Below, one piece after another: positions 37,076 to 45,146 of a stretch of 64,000 nucleotides of DNA (position 1 is its first letter; every line of letters starts with the position of its first letter). A program made the position numbers and the translations under genes. Under the pieces are notes generated by a model. The model was not told the origin of the DNA, ran no database searches, and saw only the letters and a program-made list of their open reading frames with translations. The stretch is from contig NZ_JAJDOO010000020.1 in NCBI RefSeq assembly GCF_020595055.1, positions 22,482-86,481 on the forward strand, written 5' to 3'. The stretch is from Desulfosporosinus shakirovi. GTDB taxonomy: Bacteria > Bacillota > Desulfitobacteriia > Desulfitobacteriales > Desulfitobacteriaceae.

Positions 37076-37858
37076 ATGGAGTATAATAATCTTATCATAG
37101 AACAAAACGGTGCTGTCGCCGTTTTAACTATTAACCGGCCTAAAGCCTTAAATGCCTTGAATGCAGACACGCTGATGGAACTTTCTTCTGTGCTTGATGA
37201 GCTAGAGAAGAATTCCAGTGTCAAAGTGGTGATAATCACAGGCAGTGGAGAGAAGGCCTTTGTTGCGGGAGCAGACATAGCTCAGATGAAAGAGCTTAAG
37301 GTTCTAGAAGGCAGACGTTTCGCTCAACTAGGTCAAGCAACTTTTCGTAAGCTTGAACTTCTGTCTCAACCGGTGATCGCCGCAGTTAATGGATTCGCCT
37401 TGGGAGGTGGATGCGAGTTAGCCATGGCCTGTGATATCCGTTTAGCAAGTGAAACCGCAAAATTTGGTCAACCGGAAGTAACCCTGGGAATCACGGCGGG
37501 GTTTGCAGGCACTCAGCGTTTACCTCGCCTTGTCGGTGCCGGACGGGCTAGCGAATTGCTATTTACAGGGGACATTATTGATGCCCAAGAGGCTTATCGC
37601 ATCGGCTTGGTAAATCATGTCTATCCATTAGAAACCCTTATAGAAGAAGCCCTAAAGCTTGCCAACCGTATTGCTGGGCGTGCCCCCGCAGCAGTACAGC
37701 TAAGTAAAAGCGCTATCCAGCGTGGAAAGAACATAGATATTGACAGCGGACAAGCCTACGAAGCAGAGGTTTTCGGCCTCACGTTCAGCACAATCGATCA
37801 AAAAGAGGGTTGCTCAGCCTTTTTAGAACGACGTAAGCCTGATTTCAAAGGGTGTTAA
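37076..37858 (+). CDS. crt: Crotonase (enoyl-CoA hydratase)
   Basis: This 260-residue enzyme hydrates crotonyl-CoA to 3-hydroxybutyryl-CoA. Both catalytic glutamates are present: LGGGCELAMACD and FGQPEVTLGI. The oxyanion segment AFVAGADIAQM is canonical. The ATG is behind CGAGGAGG. In contrast to the family member at 20568 this is a true hydratase. It is third in the acd-hbd-crt-thl operon, which would end with two acetyl-CoA. Confidence 0.94.
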   Translation: MEYNNLIIEQNGAVAVLTINRPKALNALNADTLMELSSVLDELEKNSSVKVVIITGSGEKAFVAGADIAQMKELKVLEGRRFAQLGQATFRKLELLSQPVIAAVNGFALGGGCELAMACDIRLASETAKFGQPEVTLGITAGFAGTQRLPRLVGAGRASELLFTGDIIDAQEAYRIGLVNHVYPLETLIEEALKLANRIAGRAPAAVQLSKSAIQRGKNIDIDSGQAYEAEVFGLTFSTIDQKEGCSAFLERRKPDFKGC

Positions 37859-37926
37859 TTACATTTTCGGTAAATCGAGGAAATATCCAAACTCAAGTCG
37901 AACATTATAAAGGAGTTGATTATTAA

Positions 37927-39105
37927 ATGAGAGAAGTTGTTATCGTAAGTGCTGTTCGTACACCCGTGGGTTCATTTTTAGGTGCTCTAGGGCAGACATC
38001 GGCTGCTGAGTTAGGTGCAATTGCCATCAAGGAATCGATGAAAAGAGCTGGTATTACAGCTGATCAGGTTGATGAGGTTATTATGGGCAACGTGTTGCAA
38101 GGTGGGCTAGGACAAAATCCCGCTCGCCAAGCGTCTATTAAAGCTGGAATTCCACAGGAAGTTCCTTCATGGACACTTAATAAAGTATGCGGATCAGGAA
38201 TTAAATCTGTTGTTTGTGCTGCCCAGGCCATTATCTCCGAGGACGCTGATATTGTTATTGCAGGCGGGATGGAGAGCATGTCCTTAGCGCCTTATGCTCT
38301 TCCTAAAGCACGTACAGGGTATCGGATGGGTAACAGCAGCTTTATTGATACCATGATTATCGATGGATTAACAGATGCTATGAACAATATTCATATGGGC
38401 ATAACCGCTGAAAACATCGCAGAACAGTTTGGTATTTCCCGTGACGAACAAGATCACTATGCGGTCTCCAGTCAAAATCGCACGGAGGAGGCTATTAAAG
38501 CCGGAAAATTTGATGAGGAAATTGTATCCGTGTCCATTCCCCAACGCAAAGGCGATCCCCTTGTTATCTCGCAGGACGAATTTCCACGTTTTGGTGCAAC
38601 CTATGAAGCCCTCGCTAAGTTAAAAGGCGCTTTCAAAAAAGATGGAACCGTCACTGCCGGGAATGCTTCGGGAATCAATGACGGGGCTGCTGCTGTCGTC
38701 GTTATGGCTAAGGAGAAGGCAGTGGAACTGGGCTTAACCCCTCTTGCGACCATCACATCATGGGGTTCAGCAGGTGTAGATCCCTTAATTATGGGAACTG
38801 GCCCCATCCCGGCTAGCCGTAAGGCATTAGAAAAAGCGGGACTGAAAATTGAAGATATTGATCTTGTGGAAGCCAATGAGGCATTTGCATCTCAAACTTT
38901 AAGAGTTGCTAAAGAGTTGCAACTTGATATGGCGAAGACGAATGTAAACGGTGGAGCAATTGCTATCGGTCATCCTGTGGGTGCTTCTGGAACTCGTATC
39001 CTAGTAACTTTATTGCACGAAATGAAACGCAAAAATGCCCATCGTGGATTAGCCACACTGTGTATCGGTGGAGGTCAAGGGATCGCCATGATTGTAGAAC
39101 GTTAA
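37927..39105 (+). CDS. Acetyl-CoA acetyltransferase (thiolase)
   Basis: This 392-residue thiolase cleaves acetoacetyl-CoA to two acetyl-CoA, or condenses them. The nucleophilic cysteine is in [11 protein letters not shown] near residue 88. [16 protein letters not shown] and CIGGGQG near the end complete the active site. The ATG lies behind AAGGAG. It closes the operon; a terminator is at 39284-39312. Confidence 0.95.
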   Translation: MREVVIVSAVRTPVGSFLGALGQTSAAELGAIAIKESMKRAGITADQVDEVIMGNVLQGGLGQNPARQASIKAGIPQEVPSWTLNKVCGSGIKSVVCAAQAIISEDADIVIAGGMESMSLAPYALPKARTGYRMGNSSFIDTMIIDGLTDAMNNIHMGITAENIAEQFGISRDEQDHYAVSSQNRTEEAIKAGKFDEEIVSVSIPQRKGDPLVISQDEFPRFGATYEALAKLKGAFKKDGTVTAGNASGINDGAAAVVVMAKEKAVELGLTPLATITSWGSAGVDPLIMGTGPIPASRKALEKAGLKIEDIDLVEANEAFASQTLRVAKELQLDMAKTNVNGGAIAIGHPVGASGTRILVTLLHEMKRKNAHRGLATLCIGGGQGIAMIVER

Positions 39106-39140
39106 ACGACCTGTTCATTGTCCTTTATTGATTGCAGGAG

Positions 39141-39164
39141 ATGTGTACTGAAAACACAACAGTT
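39141..39164 (+). promoter_or_regulatory. Candidate upstream activator site, copy 2
   Basis: Identical over 24 bases to the complement of 20013-20036, with the TGTGT-N7-ACACA dyad. It lies about 420 bases before the sigma-54 promoter of the gcd operon and points the same way. Confidence 0.6.
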
Positions 39165-39283
39165 GAGGAGATTACATCCTTAAAAAGCGCAGACATATGA
39201 ATAGGGAAGATGGTTTCAGCAATTAATTAAAATTATTGAGCGCAAACCGTTTTAATGAAACAGTTTAGTAGAGTTGATTCTAT

Positions 39284-39312
39284 AAGAACATCCGAGTAGG
39301 ATGTTCTTTTCT
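39284..39312 (+). terminator. Terminator of the acd-hbd-crt-thl operon
   Basis: A perfect 10-bp stem AAGAACATCC/GGATGTTCTT with a five-base loop is followed by TTCTTT. Confidence 0.8.
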
Positions 39313-39349
39313 TTATTCTAGTCAGAAAGTATAAGTTTCGTTACATAAT

Positions 39350-39470
39350 TCATGGAAGGTCACTGTTCGCCATCACGGTATCTTGCCATCCATGGCGGTG
39401 CATTAACCTCGAACATCCATGTTCGAGGCATAGCTACAGGGACACTCGACCGTCCATGGTCAGGGCATAA
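39350..39470. repeat. Dispersed CCATGG / CCTCGAACAT repeat cluster
   Basis: It contains GCCATCCATGGCG, the hairpin CCTCGAACATCCATGTTCGAGG at 39410-39431 (one base different from 6656-6677), and GGGACACTCGACCGTCCATGG, which nearly matches the 54-bp unit at 2030-2177. These appear to be parts of one repeat family. Confidence 0.65.
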
Positions 39471-39581
39471 GGACAAGGAGATGGCAGGCTTAGGGTTAAC
39501 CAGGTTTTTCAAAAAAAATAATAATAGCCTTTTATCTAAATAACTTGCAGATACAGTATTAAACTTAATAATCCAGTAAAT

Positions 39582-39597
39582 TGGCATGTATATTGCA
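39582..39597 (+). promoter_or_regulatory. Sigma-54 promoter of the gcd operon
   Basis: TGGCAT-N5-TTGCA with correct spacing. The next coding material is the decayed gctAB remnant, then gcdD about 675 bases away, so the promoter originally served gctA. Confidence 0.8.
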
Positions 39598-39791
39598 TTA
39601 TACATTAACAGGTTCATATTAAAATTAGTTTCAAACAATGATGCATTAGGTGGTGAAGCTAGAGAGAATTGTCACGAACTGCTCAAATTGCGGTTACTCC
39701 TATCGAGCCGAAACAGATTAATAGTGGAGCAAGGCTTAATAATCTGGGTGAACAACTTAAATTTAAAAGGGGTAGTTTAGATAACTGGAGT

Positions 39792-40202
39792 GCTATATGG
39801 CCAATTCAGGTTTTACATAGGTGAGTCGCCGTCTCCGCAAGTTTATTGAGGAAAGCAAGATCCTGTGGGAAGACTACACACTGGACCTACAACCATTGAT
39901 GTATCATGCAGCTGCCCGGAGACAGCCTTAAAGACTTGATTATCTGACCAGTCCAGGTTGGATAGATGACCGGATGGCCGTAAGAAGACAGGTCTTCCTG
40001 AAGTCAGACCCTAAGCGTAGTAACTGAATTATGCGTTTTGACGAAAAGACCAAATGATGTATTTGGCCGAATACTTCCCGGGAATTGCCCTGAAATATAT
40101 TCAGAAAATACTGAAATTTAAGTGGATATTCGCAGAGCCGTAGAAGCGGAGCCTTCCAGTCAGGTGCCCCTCGATACCTAATAAAGTAGATTCTGACGTT
40201 TA
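39792..40202 (+). pseudogene. Decayed and deleted gctAB copy
   Basis: Translation gives YMANSGFT, a stop, then SRRLRKFIEESKILWEDYT and LDLQPLMYHAAA, closely matching residues about 79-120 of the intact GctA at 17164. It then jumps to LDYLTSPGWIDD and, with several frameshifts, IMRFDEKTK and a tail like residues 155-250 of GctB. The end of gctA and the first half of gctB are deleted. It lies between the sigma-54 promoter and gcdD, showing that the ancestral operon was gctAB-gcdDBCA. The intact copy at 16.4-18.1 kb presumably now supplies the activity. Confidence 0.85.
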
Positions 40203-40271
40203 CTGGTTTAAAGATATGTTCGGCTAAAAGGACTGATGACCTTTGATTAATGCAGGAAAGGGGGGGAGTAA

Positions 40272-40409
40272 ATGTCATTGGCACTAACTACTTTTATCTC
40301 AGGAATATCTGGAGTGTTTTTAGTTATGACATTTCTACTGATAATGATTAAATTGAGCTCTAAACTTGCAATAGCTTTAGAGAAGAAACAAGAAAAACAG
40401 GAATCATAG
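40272..40409 (+). CDS. gcdD: Small membrane subunit of glutaconyl-CoA decarboxylase (GcdD-like)
   Basis: This 45-residue protein starts at the ATG behind GGGGGGAG. It has one membrane segment (residues about 5-28, TTFISGISGVFLVMTFLLIM) followed by a basic, charged tail ending KKQEKQES. Size, topology and position directly before the beta subunit fit the OadG/GcdD small subunit, which helps assemble the Na+-pumping decarboxylase. The short length makes sequence-only assignment uncertain; context is the main support. Confidence 0.72.
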   Translation: MSLALTTFISGISGVFLVMTFLLIMIKLSSKLAIALEKKQEKQES

Positions 40410-40460
40410 GCGTAATTATACTTAACAAAATTAACTAAGTCAGAAAGGAGTTTGGAAAAA

Positions 40461-41573
40461 ATGGAGCTATTACAAGGCATGTGGACATCAATGGCTTTTG
40501 ACAACCTCTATTGGGGTAATCTCGTCATGTGGGCCATTGCGTTAACATTTGTTTATTTAGCTATTAAGAAGGGCTTTGAACCCCTGCTGTTATTACCAAT
40601 AGCCTTTGGTATCCTTTTAGTTAATTTGCCCTCAGAGATCATGACGCCCGGAGAAGGACTGCTTTGGCGTTTCTATCATTATGGAGAGGAGTGGGCCATA
40701 ATTCCTCCTCTGATCTTTCTAGGCATTGGAGCTATGACCGATTTTGGTCCGGTGATTGCCAATCCCAAGACTCTGCTGCTGGGTGCAGGTGCTCAAGGAG
40801 GGGTGTATGTCACCTTCTTTGGAGCTTTAGCTTTGGGTTTCAATATTGACCAGGCGGCTGTCATCGGAATTATTGGAGGTGCGGACGGCCCGACCACTAT
40901 TTTCCTAGCATCTAAACTGGCTCCGGAAATGATGGGTATCTGTGCGGTGGCTGCCTACTCCTATATGGCTCTGGTACCGGTTATCCAACCGCCTGTGATG
41001 AAATTACTTACCACTGAAGCTCAAAGAAAGATCCGCATGAAATCCTTGCGTAAGGTATCTAAACTGGAAAAAATATTCTTCCCTATTATTACGGTTATAG
41101 TTATCACCTTGGTTGTACCAGATGCCGCTGCCTTGATGGGTATGTTCTGTTTCGGAAATCTGATGAGGGAATCTGGGGTGGTCGATCGTTTGAGCCTCAC
41201 AGCACAAAATGAATTGATGAATATAGTCACCATATTCTTAGGAATATCTGTTGGTGCTACTATGCCGGCAGAAGTGTTTTTGACAACCAAGGTTATCGGC
41301 GTATTTATTCTGGGTTCGGTGGCATTTTGTTGTGCTACGGCCTGTGGTATAGGATTAGCGCATTTAATGAACCTGTTCCTTAAAGAGAAGATCAATCCAT
41401 TAATTGGTGCTGCCGGTGTTTCGGCTGTGCCTATGGCGGCTCGTGTAGCTCATAAAGTGGGTTCTGAAGCGGATAAGAAGAACTATCTCTTAATGCACGC
41501 CATGGGTCCAAACGTAGCAGGTGTTATTGGTACTGCAGTAGCAGCAGGTATGTTTCTCAGCGTATTGAAGTGA
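40461..41573 (+). CDS. gcdB: Glutaconyl-CoA decarboxylase, Na+-translocating beta subunit
   Basis: This 370-residue membrane protein of the OadB/GcdB/MmdB family carries out decarboxylation of carboxybiotin coupled to Na+ export. [22 protein letters not shown] near residue 137, the [10 protein letters not shown] segment, [12 protein letters not shown] and [14 protein letters not shown] are highly conserved family blocks. About nine or more membrane segments are seen. The ATG at 40461 is preferred over a TTG nine bases earlier by spacing from AAAGGAG. It follows gcdD and precedes gcdC. Confidence 0.93.
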   Translation: MELLQGMWTSMAFDNLYWGNLVMWAIALTFVYLAIKKGFEPLLLLPIAFGILLVNLPSEIMTPGEGLLWRFYHYGEEWAIIPPLIFLGIGAMTDFGPVIANPKTLLLGAGAQGGVYVTFFGALALGFNIDQAAVIGIIGGADGPTTIFLASKLAPEMMGICAVAAYSYMALVPVIQPPVMKLLTTEAQRKIRMKSLRKVSKLEKIFFPIITVIVITLVVPDAAALMGMFCFGNLMRESGVVDRLSLTAQNELMNIVTIFLGISVGATMPAEVFLTTKVIGVFILGSVAFCCATACGIGLAHLMNLFLKEKINPLIGAAGVSAVPMAARVAHKVGSEADKKNYLLMHAMGPNVAGVIGTAVAAGMFLSVLK

Positions 41574-41740
41574 CCTTATAATTGTTCCTGAGGTTAAGGA
41601 GATTATCCCATCGACTGCACAAGTTTGTTTGAGCTACAAGGCCTGCAACTTAATCAGAAGCAAATTCGTGCAAAAGTGGGGTGGAGGATTAATCCTTAAC
41701 TTTAGAAATAAATTCATATTGGAAAAGGAGGAAAATTTAA

Positions 41741-41953
41741 ATGGCAAACATTGAAAGCCCAATGTCAGGTAAGGTTTGGAAGATTCTCGTTAAGGTGGGA
41801 GACGCTATCGTGGAAGATGACGAAGTGATCATTCTCGAAGCTTTGAAAATGGAAAATCCTATATTTGCACCTGAAGATGGCGTTATAAAAGAAATCAACG
41901 TTAAAGAAGGTCAGCAAGTCACCGAAGGTGATGTACTAGTTGTACTGGAATAG
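41741..41953 (+). CDS. gcdC: Biotin carrier subunit of the decarboxylase
   Basis: This 70-residue biotinyl/lipoyl domain has the biotinylation site EALKMEN with Lys36; the usual Met before the lysine is Leu here. SPMSGKVWKILVKVGD and GQQVTEGDVLVVLE complete the fold. It lacks the long Ala/Pro linker that often precedes this domain in GcdC, so it is a minimal carrier. AAAGGAGG precedes the ATG. BirA or the second ligase should biotinylate it, and it shuttles CO2 from GcdA to GcdB. Confidence 0.92.
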   Translation: MANIESPMSGKVWKILVKVGDAIVEDDEVIILEALKMENPIFAPEDGVIKEINVKEGQQVTEGDVLVVLE

Positions 41954-42095
41954 TTTTTTTAGATAAATAAGTGTAAAGATTGGAAGTCGAATCGTTATTC
42001 AGCTTCCTCTACCTTTATATCTAAATGAGATTTAAAGTGATCGCTTATTCACGCTTATTTAAGCAGTACTTTGTACTTGAAAGGAGTGTTAATTA

Positions 42096-43877
42096 GTGAG
42101 TGAATTCGGGTATTCTATGCCTAGATATTTTGCAAAAATGGACGATCTGGGTAATCCCATAAAAAAGATAAACACGAAAAATGCCGAAGAACTGTTAGCG
42201 GTGGAAGCTGAAGTTGATGCTGAGGTTAATCGGATCAAAACGGGTGGAAAACCAAGTGAAAAGGTGAATGCCGGGGGAGAATGGACTGCTTGGCAACGTA
42301 TTGACTACTTAGTTGAGCCTGGTACTTGGTGCCCGCTCCATACAATATATGATCCTACTGCCAACGAAGAGGGTACTACCGGGGTTATCGACGGAATTGG
42401 AAAGGTTAACGGTAAATGGGTAGTCGTGATTGCTTCTGATAACAAGTATTTGGCAGGTGCTTGGATTCCGGGACAGGCCGATAATATTACCAGAGTGACT
42501 GATATGGCTAAGAGAATGAATCTGCCTTTAGTATGGATATTGAATTGTAGTGGCGTTAAGCTGAGCAATCAAGAAGAAGTATACCCTAACCGTATCGGTG
42601 GAGGGACTCCATTCTATAGACATAATGAACTGGAACAGTTAGGGCTCCCGGTTATCGTAGGCATCTATGGAACTAATCCAGCTGGTGGAGGCTATCATAG
42701 CATCAGTCCAACTATTCTTATCGCTCATAAAAAGGCTAACATGGCTGTTGGCGGTGCCGGAATCGTTGGAGGTATGAGCCCGAAGGGTTATGTCGATGAA
42801 GAAGCCGCTCAATCACTGATTGATGCTACATGCGGATTTAAATCAACTCCTCCCGGGAGAGTTGAAATTCACCATGGGGTTACTGGTTTCTTCCGTGAAG
42901 TAGCTGAAAGTGAAGAAGCTGTTCTGGACGCAATTAAAAAGTATGTCGGAGCACTGCCTGCCTATAATCCGGAATTTTTTAGAGTTGCTGATCCAGCCGA
43001 ACCTAAATTTGCTGGTGGAGATCTTCGTACTATTGTTCTTGCTAATCAGAAGAGAGCTTACGATATATACGAAGTATTGGCCCGTCTCTTTGATAACAGC
43101 GAACATATGGAATATAAGCCTGACTATGGTTTGGAAATGTATACTGGCATAGCCAAAATCGATGGTTTACTCTGCGGTTTCGTTGCTAACAAACAGGGAA
43201 TATTAAAGAACTATCCGGAATATACCAAAGATTATATAGGCGTCGGTGGTAAGCTCTATCGTCAGGGCTTGATCAAGATGAGCGAGTTTGTGACACTGTG
43301 TAATCGCGATAAACTGCCGATAGTCTGGATTCAGGATACAACGGGTATTGATGTTGGGGATATTGCTGAGTCTGCAGAACTGCTAGGTTTAGGACAGTCT
43401 CTAATTTATTCTATTCAGAATACTGATATTCCTCAGATGGAAATTACCCTCAGAAAAGGTACCGCTGCAGCTCACTATGTTTTAGGTGGACCTCAAGGCG
43501 CTGCCAATGCTTTTAGTATTGGTACTGCTGCGACGGAGATAAACGTAATGCATGGGGAAACTGCTGCCGCAGCTATGTATTCACGCAGACTGGTTAAAGA
43601 TCAAGATGATGGTAAATCTCTGGATGGTACCATTGCTAAGATGAATGCCTTGATTGAGGATTATGCTGAAAAATCCAGACCGATATTCTGTGCTAAGAAA
43701 GGCTTCGTTGATGAGATTGTTAAGATGTCGGCATTACGTAATTATATTCAGGCATTCGTGGGAGGAGTCTATCAAAATCCAAAATCGATTTGCCCAATAC
43801 ATCAAATGATAACTCCGAGAACTATTAAAGATTATATGGATGTCTATGTAAATAAAAGCACTGTAAGAGATAATTAA
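42096..43877 (+). CDS. gcdA: Glutaconyl-CoA decarboxylase, carboxyltransferase alpha subunit
   Basis: This 593-residue carboxyltransferase moves the carboxyl group of glutaconyl-CoA to biotin. It matches what I recall of Acidaminococcus GcdA over its whole length: the start YSMPRYF, ASDNKYLAGAWIPGQA, LNCSGVKLSNQEEVYPNR, GTNPAGGGYHSISP, WIQDTTGIDVGD and ICPIHQMI. Length is near the known 587. This resemblance, rather than to propionyl- or methylmalonyl-CoA enzymes, sets the substrate of the whole cluster. The start is GTG behind AAAGGAG. A structured repeat copy begins 15 bases after the stop. Confidence 0.93.
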   Translation: MSEFGYSMPRYFAKMDDLGNPIKKINTKNAEELLAVEAEVDAEVNRIKTGGKPSEKVNAGGEWTAWQRIDYLVEPGTWCPLHTIYDPTANEEGTTGVIDGIGKVNGKWVVVIASDNKYLAGAWIPGQADNITRVTDMAKRMNLPLVWILNCSGVKLSNQEEVYPNRIGGGTPFYRHNELEQLGLPVIVGIYGTNPAGGGYHSISPTILIAHKKANMAVGGAGIVGGMSPKGYVDEEAAQSLIDATCGFKSTPPGRVEIHHGVTGFFREVAESEEAVLDAIKKYVGALPAYNPEFFRVADPAEPKFAGGDLRTIVLANQKRAYDIYEVLARLFDNSEHMEYKPDYGLEMYTGIAKIDGLLCGFVANKQGILKNYPEYTKDYIGVGGKLYRQGLIKMSEFVTLCNRDKLPIVWIQDTTGIDVGDIAESAELLGLGQSLIYSIQNTDIPQMEITLRKGTAAAHYVLGGPQGAANAFSIGTAATEINVMHGETAAAAMYSRRLVKDQDDGKSLDGTIAKMNALIEDYAEKSRPIFCAKKGFVDEIVKMSALRNYIQAFVGGVYQNPKSICPIHQMITPRTIKDYMDVYVNKSTVRDN

Positions 43878-43891
43878 CTTGTTTGAAGCAT

Positions 43892-44212
43892 GAGTAAACT
43901 CGTTCAGCTAAAGCTGAACATCGAGACTTCGGTGGCATAAGTCTCCAGTACAATAGTCTCTGGTGGAGATTATCGCTGAAAGCGCACGGCCCGTAACGAA
44001 TACAATTGCGCTGAGGATAGACTTATGCCTAAGGCGCATATGCACAGACGAATACATTCGCGGCGCAGGATGGACTCTGCCTCCTTCGCCGCAAAATGTG
44101 TTCCTATTGGGAAAAACGCTCGGCGATACTCTCTACTGGAGACTATCATCACCGAAGAAGATTAAGGAACACCCACTTACAAGAAGTGGGAGTCTTCTTT
44201 GAATTGATAAAG
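43892..44212 (+). repeat. Full-length ~320-bp structured repeat element
   Basis: It begins with the GTTCAGCTAAAGCTGAAC dyad and ends with the CCCACTT-N5-AAGTGGG hairpin. Two segments form a long-range stem: CTTCGGTG (43927-43934) with CACCGAAG (44150-44157), and AGTCTCCAGTA (43940-43950) with TACTGGAGACT (44134-44144). Each is a perfect match with equal five-base gaps between them. Inner hairpins such as GCGGC...GCCGC are visible. Other copies are at 493-604 and 28501-28711. It could be a non-autonomous IS200/IS605-type element or a structured RNA. The ORFs inside it are not genes. Confidence 0.8.
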
Positions 44213-44318
44213 GAGCTTGTAAAATACAGCCCGATAAAAAGTCTGATTCGAGGGCTAAAGGGCGGGAACCTTTAAAACCACATGCGGCAGGATTTCTAGT
44301 AATAAAGGAGTTATAGGC

Positions 44319-44708
44319 ATGTATCAAATTACAAGTAAAGAACAAAATTGCAGAGCCTGTGGTAAGATTGTCTTAGAAAATTCTCATCGTTGTCCGAACT
44401 GTGGGGTTGGAGCTCCAGGAATATATAGCAGATGTCCCAATTGCAAGTCGGATAATTATGTCTATCATAAGTATGGTTATGCCATCATACGGGCGTTATT
44501 GGCCACTTGTGTTTGTGGTCCACTCGGTCCGGTTTTTGGTTTTGTAGGTTACAATAGAACCGAATGTATTTGTCTGACCTGTAATCAGGGATGGTTCCCT
44601 TTTCTGAAAGATGAACAGCTCGGACCCTTTAACACCTTTGTCGGAGAAGAAGGCAAAATGAGCAGAAGATTTAAGAAAATACCCGCTAGAATCTCTGTTC
44701 AATTATAG
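44319..44708 (+). CDS. Small zinc-ribbon protein
   Basis: This 129-residue protein starts at the ATG behind AAAGGAG. Four CXXC pairs are present: CRACG, CPNCG, CPNCK and CLTCN, suggesting two zinc ribbons. A hydrophobic stretch in between (IIRALLATCVCGPLGPVFGFVG) may be a membrane hairpin. Such proteins are often annotated as zinc-ribbon domain proteins without known role. It stands alone after the gcd operon. Confidence 0.7.
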   Translation: MYQITSKEQNCRACGKIVLENSHRCPNCGVGAPGIYSRCPNCKSDNYVYHKYGYAIIRALLATCVCGPLGPVFGFVGYNRTECICLTCNQGWFPFLKDEQLGPFNTFVGEEGKMSRRFKKIPARISVQL

Positions 44709-44948
44709 AAAGACTTGCTAACAGCAGGCGCTTATCTCCTTATGAGAAAGTGCCTTAAAGAATTTTGGTCATCAATGAGGGCGTATGGAAGCAGCGAAGA
44801 GCGACTTTCATCGTCCTCATTTGTCAGGTTTATGTCGATATTGCTTATTGAGATTATTTCCTAAGAAGATGGAGAAAGTTAAAATTAACCAGAACAATTA
44901 GAAAATAACAAAAAAAGAGAAAATTTAGAAAATACTAACAAAATCTAT

Positions 44949-44998
44949 AGACTTTAAAAAGGGGAATGTGATATAATCTTATTCAGGAACACTGTTCC
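44949..44998 (+). promoter_or_regulatory. Sigma-A promoter and palindromic operator of the TRAP operon
   Basis: An extended -10, TGTGATATAAT (TATAAT at 44972-44977), has a weak -35 TAGACT upstream. A perfect GGAACA-C-TGTTCC palindrome at 44986-44998 covers the start point, and another GGAACA half-site follows at 45006. This looks like a repressor site. The remaining 44709-45146 contains no gene; a short hairpin after the zinc-ribbon gene near 44726-44754 may terminate it. Confidence 0.55.
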
Positions 44999-45146
44999 GA
45001 TAATAGGAACAAAGATACCAAAATTAGTTGAATAATACTGTGTGTGTTGTCGAGTATAAGTATTCAATAATCAAGGAGGTGATAAAAACTAGGTTTACTT
45101 ATCCAAAGTTTAAGAGGACAAATTATAGGAGGAGGGCGAATCTAAA

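Noticed and set aside
43963..44202. Frames inside the structured repeat (both strands)
   Set aside because: They are not conserved between repeat copies and lack ribosome sites.
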